A DNA stretch of 64,000 nucleotides, from positions 62,001 to 126,000 of the forward strand of contig JAJEKB010001371.1 in NCBI GenBank assembly GCA_022393335.1, written 5' to 3'. Shown here in pieces: positions 12,157 to 24,211 of this stretch (the stretch's first letter is position 1; each line of letters starts with the position of its first letter). The DNA comes from Macrotrachela quadricornifera. Lineage: Eukaryota > Rotifera > Eurotatoria > Philodinida > Philodinidae. Made by a program: the position numbers and the translations under genes. Below the pieces are notes generated by a model. That model saw nothing but the letters and a program-made list of their open reading frames with translations. It was not told the origin of the DNA and searched no databases.

Positions 12157-15100
12157 ATAAAAATAAAGTTATCATTCTGTATTTAACAAAAGATTAATTG
12201 AAAAGCTAAAGATCATTTTGACACTATAACAATTATCCTCTTTTATTATGCCATGCAGATGTTCTTCATCGATCATTTTTTTTCTTCATATATATATTTA
12301 TATATGTGGTCATGTTCATATGTAAGTGAGCCAAATGAGTGTACATGCGCGACACACATACTCACAGGGAGTTATCGATTCTATATTAAACGGAGATTAA
12401 ATGGAATAACAATAAGGAAACGAACCAATATGTGAAAAAAAGAAAGTAAAGGAATGTGTATTTTGTAGATTAAATTTTCCTTCTTTTACATACACACGAT
12501 TCCTTTGTGTTAATATATTATATTTCGAGGTCATTATTACAACTATATGCTATGTTCACTCAAGAGAGGGAAATAATACAAACCTATCTATCTACCTATC
12601 TATCAGTAACAGACATGCAATGCGACAAATTACTATTCTAACCGGAGGAAAAAGTACTTCTTAGGAGAATTACGCAATTGATGATACTATGGCTTCAGAT
12701 CGTGTTAGTTCCTCTTTTTTTTGATCAAGAAGAGACGAACACATAGAAGAACAATCAAAATTGGATTATCAATGTTTTCTTTCATAGGAATAATCTAGAA
12801 TGATAGTGACAGCTACAACTCTTTAAAGAACATACTTATTAAACTCAATAAAAAGAGTTAAATAAAAGTAAAAGGAAACATTGTTTTATAATCCTCTGTT
12901 ACACTCTTAACCTCGATAGATGATTATATATATATATAAACGTAAAACATTCATTTCCCGGTATGTTATATCTATGCCTCGAGCAATAGTATTATTTAAA
13001 TGCATCTAACACATATCTATACAATGCTCACCTAAGCTTTTTATTCATCGTATTTGCTTTTATCTATATTTGAACTTGTATTATAAGAAGAAAATTCCAG
13101 TATTGACATTAACGATAGTCTGTAAAATTATTGGAAAAGGTACTTGACTAATGAAAGTAGATTTTGTCCTTGAAATTAGACGTTGATTCTCTATATAATA
13201 TATTTTTATTTATGTTGCATAGTTCAATATATGTCACTCTGTCAGTTAGTCTCTATGCCTGTCTACAAATCAATGAACTGTGCATGGTTCATGCGACAAG
13301 GTCGATATTTCGCTATTACTAATGCTGTTGTCGTTGTTGTTGTTATTTTCTCTTCATGATCGGAACACTGATTGAATAATTTCAGGCTTCTGACGAACGA
13401 TGATGATTATCCTTTTTTTTCCTTCTCTGACGACAATGCGATCATGATTGAGCCATGTTCTCTTTGCTTCTCTTCTCTTCTCTTCTCTTTCTTGTCGTTC
13501 TTCATTCTCTTTCTCTCTCTCTCCTCATCTCATAACTATTGCGGTGAACATTCACTGACTAGAACTGCCATCAACTAGCTCCTGTAGAAACATCAAAACG
13601 TCATCATCCTTCAGACAACTTTTTCAAAATTTGCCAAAATATATCGACAATAAAGATAAGTAAGTTTTTTCTCAAAACAATGCATATGGAGCAGATGGTC
13701 TAATTGATGATGAATTACTCCTTACCTACATATTTCGGTGTAGTGCTTAAAATATACAGTTAAAACGAATAGCACCTATGCTTCAAAGAAAAGAGTATGA
13801 GACGATTGAAAAGCATAAAGACGTTGTAGTTGATTAATCGACCTAGCCAAAGAATAATTGTCCATTGGCCTATCTTGATGCCAAACAATTACTGACATCC
13901 ATACATTTATTGTATTAAACGTGAAAAAGAACAAAAACGCCGCTCTGTCGATCGATTGACTTGCATATGTATATAAACTACCTGTTCGTGTGTGTATGTG
14001 TGTTTGGAGGCAGATGGTCAATGTATTATGTGGACCAACAGCAACACACTTGAAAATTTTTCAATTTTTTTCTTCTTTTTTTTCTACGTATCTTGTGACA
14101 TTTATATATAAAACACATCTATAACGTGAGTACTTATTGTATAGAAACATCTACTTGTTTTCTATACTTACGAAGCAATCAACTTATTCTCAGCAGGAGG
14201 AGTAACTTAAAAGAATGAGAAGTGAAAATGCAAGGAATGTATAAACACAAGTCAAGTAGAACGATTGATGATGAAGGAAAAGAGAGAAGAAGAAGAAGAA
14301 AACAGATGAGGAAGAAAAACAGATATTGAGAAGAGAATCGATCATCATTTAGTGAGGATGATGCCAAAGTTGACTGACTGATTGTTCAATAATCAAGCGC
14401 AGGCGCGGTGGTACATATACATATAAAAAGGCGGCTGTTGTTACAGCTACTACTACTACCATTAATACTATAGCTCTGTTTAATGGACTGCGAACGGGAT
14501 ATGATGTGTGATGCAATTCTCTTCTGACGACCTAATTATCGACATAAGGTCGGGTCTAACAGATGAAACGGAAGAAAAGAAACGAGTGAGAGAAAAATAG
14601 CCTGATTGTGTATGTAACCGCAAATTTGAAAGTTTCTTCAGGGTCTTTTTTTTTCTTCAAATTTAGGAGTACTACTATATCAATTGATTGTCTGTCCGCC
14701 CATCTTATATTATGTCAATTGTGATTAAGAATGACATTTTTATATTTGTCCATGAATAGCATACGTTTTTTTTTCTTCTTTTTGTATGTCCTTGCGTGCG
14801 CGTGAACTCTCGAGTTCAATCACTATCAGTTCTTGTCGCATGCATTTATGCGTATTATAACACGCACTTCGTACATTGATATACATCTTATAAATTTTGT
14901 CGTTTCCTACATGAACACATATACATACATTTACAAGGAAAGCTTTACTATACTATATTTCTTGTTCTATAACTACATAATCTGACACAAGAACATTGTG
15001 TCACGATCATTTCCTTCATTAGTTTATTGAATAGACGCTGGTCAAAGTAATTGTTAATTGTAAGCAGACCATTGATTTGACCCTTCCGTCGTTTACTATG

Positions 15101-15638
15101 TGTATATGTGCATGACATTGTTGTTGGTAGGGAGTTGTTGAAGAAGGAGTTGCACTCTCATCGAGTCATTGGCTTTGATGTGTGTACTACTAATGATGTT
15201 GATTGCAGGGCAGAAACAAGAGAAAATCGATCATTCAATAGACGAAGAGAGGTCGTTGAACTGATTTCATTACACATTCAGTCATAGTCGTCGTTTTTGT
15301 CGATAGGATACTTTGACGTTTATCAACACTTATTGATGACCTCCTGCTTCTCACGCTCTCTTTCTTCTATCTTTGTATCCGATGTATGAATCGTTTTGAA
15401 CACGCATTCTACGTACCCCTCGAATGTTCACTAGTTTTAAATGATTGTTTGACACGCATATGTCTCGTATTGTATGTCTCGATCTGAAAGATTTGTTTAG
15501 ATGATATACAAATTAAAAAAGAAAAAAAATCAATTTTTATTATTGAATATAAATAGAGAAAAAGCGCATTAAAATTTATACTTATTATCATTTATATTGT
15601 ACGAATAATAATTTTCTTCTCATATAATAATAATATTA
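12157..15638. other. Intergenic, 3.5 kb, with microsatellites
   Basis: No gene recognised. The region has slightly more G/C and CpG than other spacers. It includes a degenerate CTAT repeat near 12585-12605, a CT-rich tract near 13475-13535, and an isolated TATAAAAA followed by a GC-richer stretch at about 14420-14440. It could hold upstream regulatory DNA or a 5' UTR exon of the kelch gene. Several open frames here are CT/GA-tract translations. Confidence 0.45.
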
Positions 15639-17028
15639 ATGAATCCATACTCAATCTTATTTACACAGCCATATTGTCTATTAAATGATCCATATATATC
15701 GTTTTTTAAATTATTTCCGTTTTTAAAATGTTATCCTCAACGAGAAGTTCAATCAAAGATTATTACCCAACCAAGTTGGTATACTGAAGGTGTGTAATTT
15801 CGTCAATCATTTCTTTATTATTAATCATCAGATATACAACAGGAACATCATGTAAGCCTGAAGAGAATTATCCATGTTACATCGATTATATGCTTTCATT
15901 ATATTATCGTGGTTATGGTCAAGTACGTGAATTATATCTTGAAGATATACAAATGGGTGATCCATCTCTTGTACTTCAAGCTTCAGATATAACAATATCA
16001 CAAGCAGACATTAATAAAAATTTAGAAAAAGCATTAACATTATTTGTTAATGAAGGCATTCGAAAACGTTTTATAGTTATTCATTTTTCTAAAGGTACCT
16101 ATATTATTGGAGGATATGAATATTTACCAAAAGAATCTCGAAGACAACCTCCAAAATATGATTATTTTTATGATTCAAATCTCGATAAATTGATACCTAT
16201 TAAACCATTACCTGATGGACGTGTTAGCTTTGCAGTATGTAATGATGAACGATATATCATTTGTGCAGGAGGTTTGTGAAAAGAAATTAATTCTCAATGA
16301 ATATGTGTATGTATGTTATTTAGGTCATACCTATCTGAATGTTGCACTAAAATCTGTTTATATGTTTGATACAGAAGAAGACATCTGGATACGTCTACCA
16401 GATTTACCAGCACCAGCTAGTGGTGCTGGTATTGCTTTCTATAAAAGTATTATTCATTTACTTGGTGGTTTTGATATTATTCTTAATCGTTCTGTTGTTC
16501 ATGGAGAAGTGTGTTGGAATTTATAGCTTGTTCAGAATTTTTAGAAAAATCAATTATTTTCTATTTAGTATGTCACATTAGATTTAAAGAATGAAAATAA
16601 AGATTGGATACGTCGAACAGAAATTATTCCAGGTCGAGCACGACCATTACTTTTAATTATACCAGATTCTCATAATCCTAATGAAACAGCTATTTATAGT
16701 GCTGGTAGACGTGATGTCATTAATGTTTCTATTCTTTTTTTTATTATGAATTTATTTACTTCCAGGTGGTTATGAAATCGATACTTTTCATAAACCTCAT
16801 CCAGTTGCTCGCCTTGAACGCTATAATGAACGATTTGAACGATGGGATTTTATAGATATTATTGAAAATTTACAATTAGAACATGGTCTATCTTATGCTA
16901 ATAATAAATTATATGTAACCGCTAATAATAAACGTTTACAACAGTACGATTTTCATAAGAAAAAATGGACAAAAGCTTTAGTAAACAATAAATCATTACA
17001 CGACAACAGTGTCTCAAAAAAAGAATAA
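15639..17028 (+). CDS. Kelch-repeat beta-propeller protein
   Basis: Five exons (15639-15793, 15832-16271, 16324-16508, 16569-16704, 16766-17028) give 392 residues in one frame. The ATG is preceded by an in-frame stop, which supports this start. Kelch blades are visible as the double-glycine strand followed by a Tyr and Trp: TYIIGGYEY, YIICAGG joined to HTYLNVALKSVYMFDTEEDI with W, then IIHLLGGFD and YVTLDLKNENKDW, and finally YSAGGYEIDT with RYNERFERW. No BTB or BACK domain is present in front, so this is not a typical KLHL ubiquitin-ligase adaptor. The first ~120 residues are unrecognised. An AATAAA lies near 17185. The partner and role cannot be told from the sequence. Confidence 0.85.
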
Positions 17029-17958
17029 CGAATGATTATAATTATTTATATTAACAAATCAAACAATTCATAATGATGATAATGACAAATTGAATGATTA
17101 CTTTTAACTACTCGATCATTGATTATCATAAAGTGATGATGGAAATAATTGCTTTGTAGTTGATATTATTAGTTCAAGAAAATACAAATAAACGATAGTG
17201 AAAATTTGTCCAAATTTTTTCTTCTTTTACTTTCTATCAACAACTTTATTTAAATATGTAATTGATGTTGATATAAAAAAAAAACGAGAATATCAATTGT
17301 TCTTCTCTTTATTCGACCGTAAATGAATCATATATATGTATACATACACATCCGCAATTAACTTTTTTTGTATGTATTGTTTCAAGTAGTTCTATATAAA
17401 AAGTGGTCATTGGCCGGCGACGATAAGTGTCAATGAGTTTTTTGCATGCAATGTATGCACAGACAGTTATAAAAATGGATATGAGTGATAGACATCAAAT
17501 CGACGACGTTTTTTTTTCCCCTTATATACTGCCGACACTGTTCGCATGATAGGACATTGAAGAATAGTAGGACGAAGACAAACTAAGAGAGATAGAGAAA
17601 AGCAGACTTCCGGCTCCTTGAATCGTTGTAAGGCGGAGTAGTAAATGAAAAGAAAGAAGGAAAAAGAAAAGCAAACTTGATGTTACTATTGTAGAGTAAG
17701 AAGAAATAGTAGTAGTTCTTGCGTTACTTGCCGGAAGTTCCTTCACTCTTCTACACATTACGCGATTTGAGAAAACGACTCTCATCTCCTCTTACTGTCA
17801 CTTCGTGAAGAATAATGCATTGCTCTTCATCAATGAACAAAGGATATTAGGTAAATATGAACCATTTATATTAAATGAATTGTATAACTATATAAATTGA
17901 GACAATTTATTTTTATTAGAATATGAAAAGAAAAGAACAAACTAAATAAAATAAATTT
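17029..17958. other. Intergenic between convergent units
   Basis: About 0.9 kb. It holds the kelch 3' UTR signal near 17185 and a GA/CT-mixed stretch at 17520-17800. An 87-residue minus-strand frame there is Ser/Leu-rich translation of simple sequence. No gene recognised. Confidence 0.45.
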
Positions 17959-18231
17959 TTAGTTTTTTTTTGTGCTCTTGAATAATTTTTCCCATAAATA
18001 TTTCACATTTCTTACCTCATCCTTCATAATTTTCTGAACAACCTCACTTAGTTTAATATTGCCTTCAGCAATATGTAATACCATCTCACTAATTAGTCTA
18101 CTATAAACTTATAGAATAATATCATTTTTAGTTTGACATGTATGACATACAGGTAATGCGTCTTGCTTCTTCTTGTAATATTCGTTAAAAATTTTTCGTT
18201 TGTTGTCACTATGGGTAACATTATCAGACAT
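17959..18231 (-). pseudogene. Small coding-like frame with one in-frame TAA
   Basis: From an ATG at 18231 the minus strand reads 40 residues (MSDNVTHSDNKRKIFNEYYK, then CHTCQTK) to a TAA at 18111-18109. The same frame then continues as normal-looking coding sequence for 49 more residues (beginning VYSRLISEMVLHIAEG, then VVQKIMKDE) to a second TAA at 17961-17959. Both halves are rich in charged and helix-forming residues, unlike chance frames here. No GT-AG pair removes the stop. It may be a recently disabled gene, two small ORFs, or a read-through product. The family is unknown. It lies head to head with the Ig-domain gene, 225 bases away. Confidence 0.4.
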
Positions 18232-18456
18232 ATTGTATAAGCTTATGGTCATAAAAAAAAATGAATGCAAATTCATATATACATACACTTCTTTTATATT
18301 CAGCAGGTGAGAAAAAGAAATAAAACAGAATGATAAGAACCAATAATTGAATAATGAATAATTGTATTTCATTTTAGATATACACATATGACACAATATG
18401 GCAAGCCTCATTAATGAGAGGCATATTAAAGTTCAACAAAACATGGATCATCTAAA

Positions 18457-19536
18457 ATGTTGCTTCTAAAAAGTTTGATATTAATCAATATTTTGAAATA
18501 TTTTTTTCATACATATATATATATAAATTTAGCTTTGTGGTTTTCATTATCTATCGTTAACATCTCATGTTCAATGTATTATTTAACAAATTTTCATACC
18601 GACTATCCAAATGCTCGTGTAATTATTGCTAGTTGTGGTGATACAATATCACTTTCTTGTCGTACTGAATCAGATAATAATCCTATTCAATCATCATCTA
18701 CAGTAAGAATATCTTAGACTATATTTTTTCTAGTTTTTTTTTTTAATATTATAATATAAAAGATCCCAGCTATGTGGTTTCGTTTATATGAAAATGCTTA
18801 TCCACAAGCATTAATACTCGGTGATCGTCAATTAATTGATGATCAACGTTTTATGCTACGTACACAAAATAATGATCGTCATCTTGAAATAGTCGGTGCA
18901 AGAAAAGATGATCAAGGTTATTATATATGTAAAACAGGAAATAGAATTCGATCAAGTTATAATTTAACAATTACAAGTATGAAATTTCATTCGAAAAAAA
19001 AAAGGAAAATGAAGATTTGCATTTATCAATTATTTTTTCTTAGCTAATACATGTATTGATATAATTCCAAATAATATACATGTAAATATAAATGAAGCAA
19101 TTCGACTTGTTTGTCGTATACGTTCAACAGATGCATTTAATCAACAAAATTTACGTGTACAATGGACACGTTATGATCATCCATTAATAAATATAGCTGA
19201 ATGTCTTTCGAATTATTCATCAATTGATGGTACTCTTTATGAAACATTAATTATACGAAAAGCACGAAAAACTGATACTGGTATTTATACATGTCGATAT
19301 GGTCAACTTTTAACTGCAACAGCTCATATTACTGTCAATCAATGTATATTTCTTAATAAGATATTTTTTCTTTTTCTTTTTACTATTTTTGTTGTTCTTT
19401 AGATCCTGGTGGTAGTAAATCACGTCGTTTAATATCACAAATAACTGGTAATAGTTCATCATCGAAAGCATCTTTACGAACAGTAGTCATTTTCTTTTAT
19501 ATGATGTATCAAATTTTGTTTGTCATGTTATCGTAA
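18457..19536 (+). CDS. Two-Ig-domain cell-surface protein, possibly GPI-anchored
   Basis: Four exons (18457-18702, 18763-18976, 19044-19343, 19403-19536) give 297 residues. A hydrophobic N-terminus serves as signal sequence or membrane anchor. Ig domain 1 has ISLSC ... MWFRL ... the loop DDQGYYICK, and Ig domain 2 has IRLVC ... VQWTRY ... KTDTGIYTCRYG. Both show the Cys-Trp-DxGxYxC signature. The C-terminus is a Ser-rich stretch (GNSSSSKAS) followed by a hydrophobic tail with no basic residue after it (VVIFFYMMYQILFVMLS), which fits a GPI-attachment signal or a very short tail anchor. The architecture recalls small adhesion molecules such as lachesin/IgLON proteins but with only two domains. 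Adhesion or receptor function is inferred from the fold. Confidence 0.82.
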
Positions 19537-19653
19537 ATATAAATATACATATGCATAGATTTATTAAATTAAATATTTATTGTAAAATCTTATAAAAAAA
19601 TTTTTCACAGTTAGATATTTTTCTTTCATTTAAATACGATCATATAAAATATT

Positions 19654-19913
19654 TTATTCAACCACAGTTGTTTGACCTTCAGGTGATGTCACAGATATTG
19701 ATGGTAACACAAAAACTAAATATTTAACAAAGAAAAATAAATTATATTAGAAACAAATAGATTAATTAATAAATACATACCAGCTGCAGCTTGTTTTTGA
19801 ACACTACGCGATGATGTAAAGAATCTTACGACTCGATCTACAATCATGACAAAACGAAATCTTTTTCTTGCTGTTGATGATGATGTTTTCATTGGTGATT
19901 CTGACTGTGGCAT
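19654..19913 (-). CDS. Small basic protein, 64 residues, unknown
   Basis: Two exons (19913-19781 and 19715-19654) splice in frame with good GT/AG borders to a 64-residue protein. It begins MPQSESPMKTSSSTARKRFR, with a central basic/hydrophobic stretch (FVMIVDRVVRFF) and an acidic C-terminus ending TTVVE. No known family is recognised. The stop codon is overlapped by AATAAA, so the 3' UTR would be very short. Its 3' end faces that of the Ig gene, with 117 bases between the stops. The clean splice and coding-like composition support a real gene. Confidence 0.55.
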
Positions 19914-22900
19914 GTTTCTGATCTAGTAAATATACAAATAGCAAATATTAGCTATCATATTTTTTTTATATATACTTTTACCTTACTTCAATGATCGCTC
20001 ATGACTACAATATATTGATACTTATCATACTTATACACCTGTGTCGCGTCGTATGTCAATGATTAACAAAAAAAAAATAAGGAGTGAAAAATCTGTCTCG
20101 TATTAACCCTTTTTTTTATTGTATCGTTCTATATGTGCCCTCTCATATAAAATGGTGAAATATCACCATCATTATTATTAATAAAGCACGAGGTTGACTT
20201 TATTATTTACTAACAAAAACGAACGAGTGATTGATGATTATTTGATGAAAAAGATATAATAGACACGCAAAAAGAAAAATATCAAAACTTGGTACGATGT
20301 AAATGTTAAACTCGTACAAATGACTTATTTAATGAATAGTTTTTATTTATGTCAAAAAAGAAATATATCAATAGATAAAGCAAATCAAAGCTCATGTTGA
20401 AAAAAAAATTCTATATAGCAGTGTTAGTTTGTGTCATAATAATTAATAAGACGATTCTACAAGCCCTTCAATAAATCATCACATTTAGAAATAACATTTT
20501 ATTTTTATAGAATTACAGGTGTACAAGATTTTCGTGTCATCTATTGGTAAGAATACGATAGGGAACCAAAGATTCTTATCAATAATATAAATGAAAATGA
20601 TATCGTTAATTTGCGTAAAAATAATTATTTTATGACCTTTATATGTCAAAATTAAGTCCATTTTTTCACAGTCAAAATTGATAAACAATATGAATATCAT
20701 CAGCTTAATTTTTTTCTAATGATAAAACGTTAAATTTTTTTTTCGTATTCGAATAAAATTTTGTATGAAATTTGAATAGTTTTATTTTATAATCATCAAA
20801 ACATATTACAGTATTAGTTTGTTTTACCTAATAAAACAAAATCAAGATATTTCTAATCTATACAGACATGTATTCCTACTTTCGATTGAATAGTAAAATG
20901 AAAGGAGAAAGGAATATAAACGATCATGCTATTTAGTATATGACTAATATTTTCGACATGTTTCTTTCTTTTTCTTTTATCTAATAAACAAACATATATA
21001 TGACGTTGTTATATTCAACGAGTAACATGAATTTAATTTTCTAATACAATCGTCATATTATTATTCTATTTTTCGATAGCAGATATCAATCTATTGAAGC
21101 ATTGTCCTGAGGTATCTATCGATTCTCAAGAAGAATTTCCATAGAAATATAATGCATTATCTATTGTTACTTACGGAACAGTTATAGAAATGAATAGTAA
21201 TGTTGTTATATTTAAAATAAGTTGCATACTTAAAGGTTAATTAACTGAATCAATAGTTCAATTAATTCAATTTTGTCAGTATATATGTATTCTATCGTAT
21301 AAAATATCATTTATTAGTTATTTTTAGCTGAAGTAACTAATATGAATGAATGTCATCATTTAACTGCAGATAAGAATTATATTGTTTTTATTAAATCATC
21401 GAAAACGAACAGCTCTTAATAGTAAAATTTTAGATTGATTGGCTGACGTCGAAGAAATTGAAACTATTCATAATTCCATTAGGAAATTTCTATGACTATC
21501 TTCTATGCTAACGGCAATAATAAATATAAACATTTTACGGCTATCTGTAATGGTTAGCGATGAAATTTGAATCACAAAAAAAAAACATTTTTTTAAGAAA
21601 TTTATAGAAAATAATAAAATATTTATTCTTAATCTCAATCATCTATCATTATCCAAGGTAAGTACATTTTTAGACGGTATTAAAGAAATATTAGAAGTAC
21701 TAAGTATGAATCAAACCGAGATTGAAATGATTTTAAATAAATAAAAAGGTTTGATAGATGATGAAATACTTCGAAAGACTACAATCATTTCAACTATGTC
21801 CATGTGCCAATTGTTATTATCATTGCTTGTTTAATGATGATATTTAATAATTCAACAAAAGATTAAAAAGAAAAAAAAACAAAAGAATGTGTATACTATG
21901 AACAAGTTATAATAGAATTTTAAAAAAGTATTATAGAGATAAAATAAAGTAAAGCAATTTAAGATCTTTGAGAGTACGATAAGAATTCATTCAATATTAA
22001 CAAATGACATCACAGATCAGCTTATATTGTTCTTTTCTTTTCTTTTCAATATTATAAAACATCCGATTACTATATCAAGTATATAATTAATATCTCTCTC
22101 TCTCTATTACGTATCTATTGAAAGAAAGCAATAGTTTATGAGTTAGTATTATGTATCGATAATTTTTATATACATATAAAAAGTTTGCAAAACAAATTAT
22201 CGTTGAGCATATTTCTGTTTGACAAAATCAAGATATGATTAATTTTTTTTTGTCGTGTACATGTCTAATCAAATATTTTAAAGACTTACGTGCTAATGCT
22301 CCACTTATTTACTCATTGATACATAAAACGCATTCATGTCTTCATTCAAAAAACAAAACATCAAAAGACAGCCTTCAGCTTCTCATATTTCGTTTTTCAG
22401 AACGAAAAATTTTTGATTTTAGTTAAGAGCTGCTCTCCTCAGAAATAAACGTTTTTATTTTTTATTCGATTTCAACCAAAAATTTCAGAGTATATTAGTC
22501 TAGACTAGAATGAATTATGAATAAAATATCTTTCCCGAAATTCCAGTATACTAACGAGTTATAATTAATTTATTGATCAGAAATGCTCTGTATGCTAGCA
22601 AAGTTTTTAGGATGAGGATACGTACTTGTATGCCGGATGATTTTGAGATTATAGAGTACGCATTAGAACTAGGCTATGACAGAGCCCTTTTTTCAAAAAA
22701 TTTTCGAATTTATTGGTAAAGAAGTCGCTCATCAAAATGAAAGATATAAGCTTTTATTTTAGTAAAAGAAAGATTCAAAAATCAGGCTCTGTTACGGCTT
22801 AGCTATAACTATCTGTTATGTAAGCAAAATTTATCTTTTCTATGTAGAGTTGTTATTGAGAAAAGCTTGTCTACGTAAATGGTATACTTTCGAAAACTGA

Positions 22901-23380
22901 TGGTGAGAAAAATGATAAATAAATTTTAGAATTCCCTTTTTTTTCATTCAATTTCTTTTAGCGTTTTCGAAATATACGTGAATTATATATCAAAGCTTAG
23001 GAAAGACTACAAATATGTACTCGTTATCTTATGAATTAGTAGTTCCTTAATCATTAATATAAAAAAAATACTTTATTCGCTGCTGATGCAAAATTATAAA
23101 ACTTGGGTAAACAGCGAAAATTTCTCAGAAAACATGATAGTAAGGTCCAAGTTTCTGTTAATAAGTCTATCAATATCTATCCGCATTTGCGCAAAGCTAT
23201 ATATTATTGTGAAAGAGGAGATTCAAATACATCTTTCTATGATAAAAAGTCAATGTCGATGTTTAGTGGAAAGATTAGATTTTCTGAGGAAGGAATTTTT
23301 AAAATGAATATGTAAAAAATACAAAAGTAATTTTAATCAAATATACGTTCTATTTTTTCTTGTTGTATATTTAATAGAAA
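19914..23380. other. Intergenic, 3.5 kb, decayed sequence
   Basis: No intact gene. Open frames at 20485-20700 (-) and 23086-23315 (+, two overlapping frames) have no recognisable domain. A short imperfect inverted repeat lies at 22670-22806. The stretch 21300-21760 contains short coding-like fragments interrupted by stops but cannot be assigned to a family. Confidence 0.45.
22670..22806. repeat. Short imperfect inverted repeat with ACAGAGCC core
   Basis: GCTATGACAGAGCCC near 22672 is matched in reverse complement by AGGCTCTGTTACGGC near 22785, with an 8-base perfect core (ACAGAGCC / GGCTCTGT) and partial pairing outside it. The ~135-base unit may be a MITE remnant. No target-site duplication could be fixed. 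Confidence 0.3.
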
Positions 23381-24211
23381 ATGTCATTATCTAATCAGTA
23401 TCCAACAGAACAAGAATATATTTATATTATACGACCAGCTCGACGTCCATTTAATAAAAGATTTCCAACGATTGTTGGAATAGTTATTGGTATTCTACAA
23501 ATGTTATTAAATAGTGCTATAATTGGATTAGAAGGTGGTAGTGTCGCATACAATCCTAAAATTGATATTGTTTATGCTGGCTTTTGGTGTTCAATTTCAT
23601 TCTTTTTTACATGGATATCTATGTTTGCTTTTCGTAAGACAATTTCTCTTTTTTTTTTTTATTTTCAATTATCTAATTTTATCTACATTTCATTAGTCTG
23701 TTTTCGTAAAACACTTCGTTGGGGTATGGTAGTGGCTGGAATGAATTTAGCTTCTATGGGTTTTGCAATAATTCTCATTGTTTTCGATTCTATATTTATT
23801 AGCACACCATGTGTATGTTACCTAGCTACTATATGTGATTTAGTATCTTTAAACAATAATTGTACCGGTGCGGATGGTAAATTACGTGTTGTTAAAGCTC
23901 AATTGGCATTTACTGTTACAATGCTTGCATTGAATATTGGATATATTATTATATTTATTGCTATTGTGATATTATCTCGTAGATCATATAAACCATTGTA
24001 TCCATCATTTCAACCTATATCTTATCAATATAATTCATCACCAAAAGTATTAATAAGACAGCCAATACAAACATCAACATATTCAGTACCACATCAATTT
24101 AATCAACATGAATTATCATATAGTTCTCGACACAAACAACCAACATATCCAGGTCCGAGAATAAATTCGAGACTTCAAATGCCTAATTTTAATGGATTAG
24201 AAAAATACTGA
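23381..24211 (+). CDS. Four-transmembrane protein (MS4A/MARVEL-like tetraspan)
   Basis: An uninterrupted 276-residue frame, but 23634-23696 has intron borders (GTAAGA ... CATTAG) and its removal gives 255 residues with a cleaner second helix (SMFAFLCFRKTLRWGM). Four hydrophobic helices are visible: about residues 31-50 (GIVIGILQMLLNSAIIGLEG), 65-88, 92-118 after splicing (GMVVAGMNLASMGFAIILIV), and 155-178 (FTVTMLALNIGYIIIFIAIV). A Cys-containing loop lies between helices 3 and 4 (CVCYLATICD ... NNCTG with an N-glycosylation site). The cytoplasmic tail is rich in Tyr, Ser, Gln and Pro. The layout matches MS4A/MARVEL-type membrane proteins, but no family-specific motif is decisive. AATAAA at about 24247 follows the stop. 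Confidence 0.75.
   Translation: MSLSNQYPTEQEYIYIIRPARRPFNKRFPTIVGIVIGILQMLLNSAIIGLEGGSVAYNPKIDIVYAGFWCSISFFFTWISMFAFRKTISLFFFYFQLSNFIYISLVCFRKTLRWGMVVAGMNLASMGFAIILIVFDSIFISTPCVCYLATICDLVSLNNNCTGADGKLRVVKAQLAFTVTMLALNIGYIIIFIAIVILSRRSYKPLYPSFQPISYQYNSSPKVLIRQPIQTSTYSVPHQFNQHELSYSSRHKQPTYPGPRINSRLQMPNFNGLEKY

Noticed and set aside
17522..17785. 87-residue minus-strand ORF
   Set aside because: Ser/Leu-rich translation of purine/pyrimidine-biased simple sequence.
20485..20700. 71-residue minus-strand ORF
   Set aside because: Ile/Phe-rich composition as expected by chance in AT-rich DNA, with no recognised motif.
21300..21760. Broken coding-like fragments, first thought to be an F-box/LRR pseudogene
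   Set aside because: The fragments change frame every few codons and no family motif could be confirmed.
23086..23315. Two overlapping plus-strand ORFs
   Set aside because: Neither frame has a recognisable domain, and they overlap in different frames, so at most one could be real; no evidence favours either.
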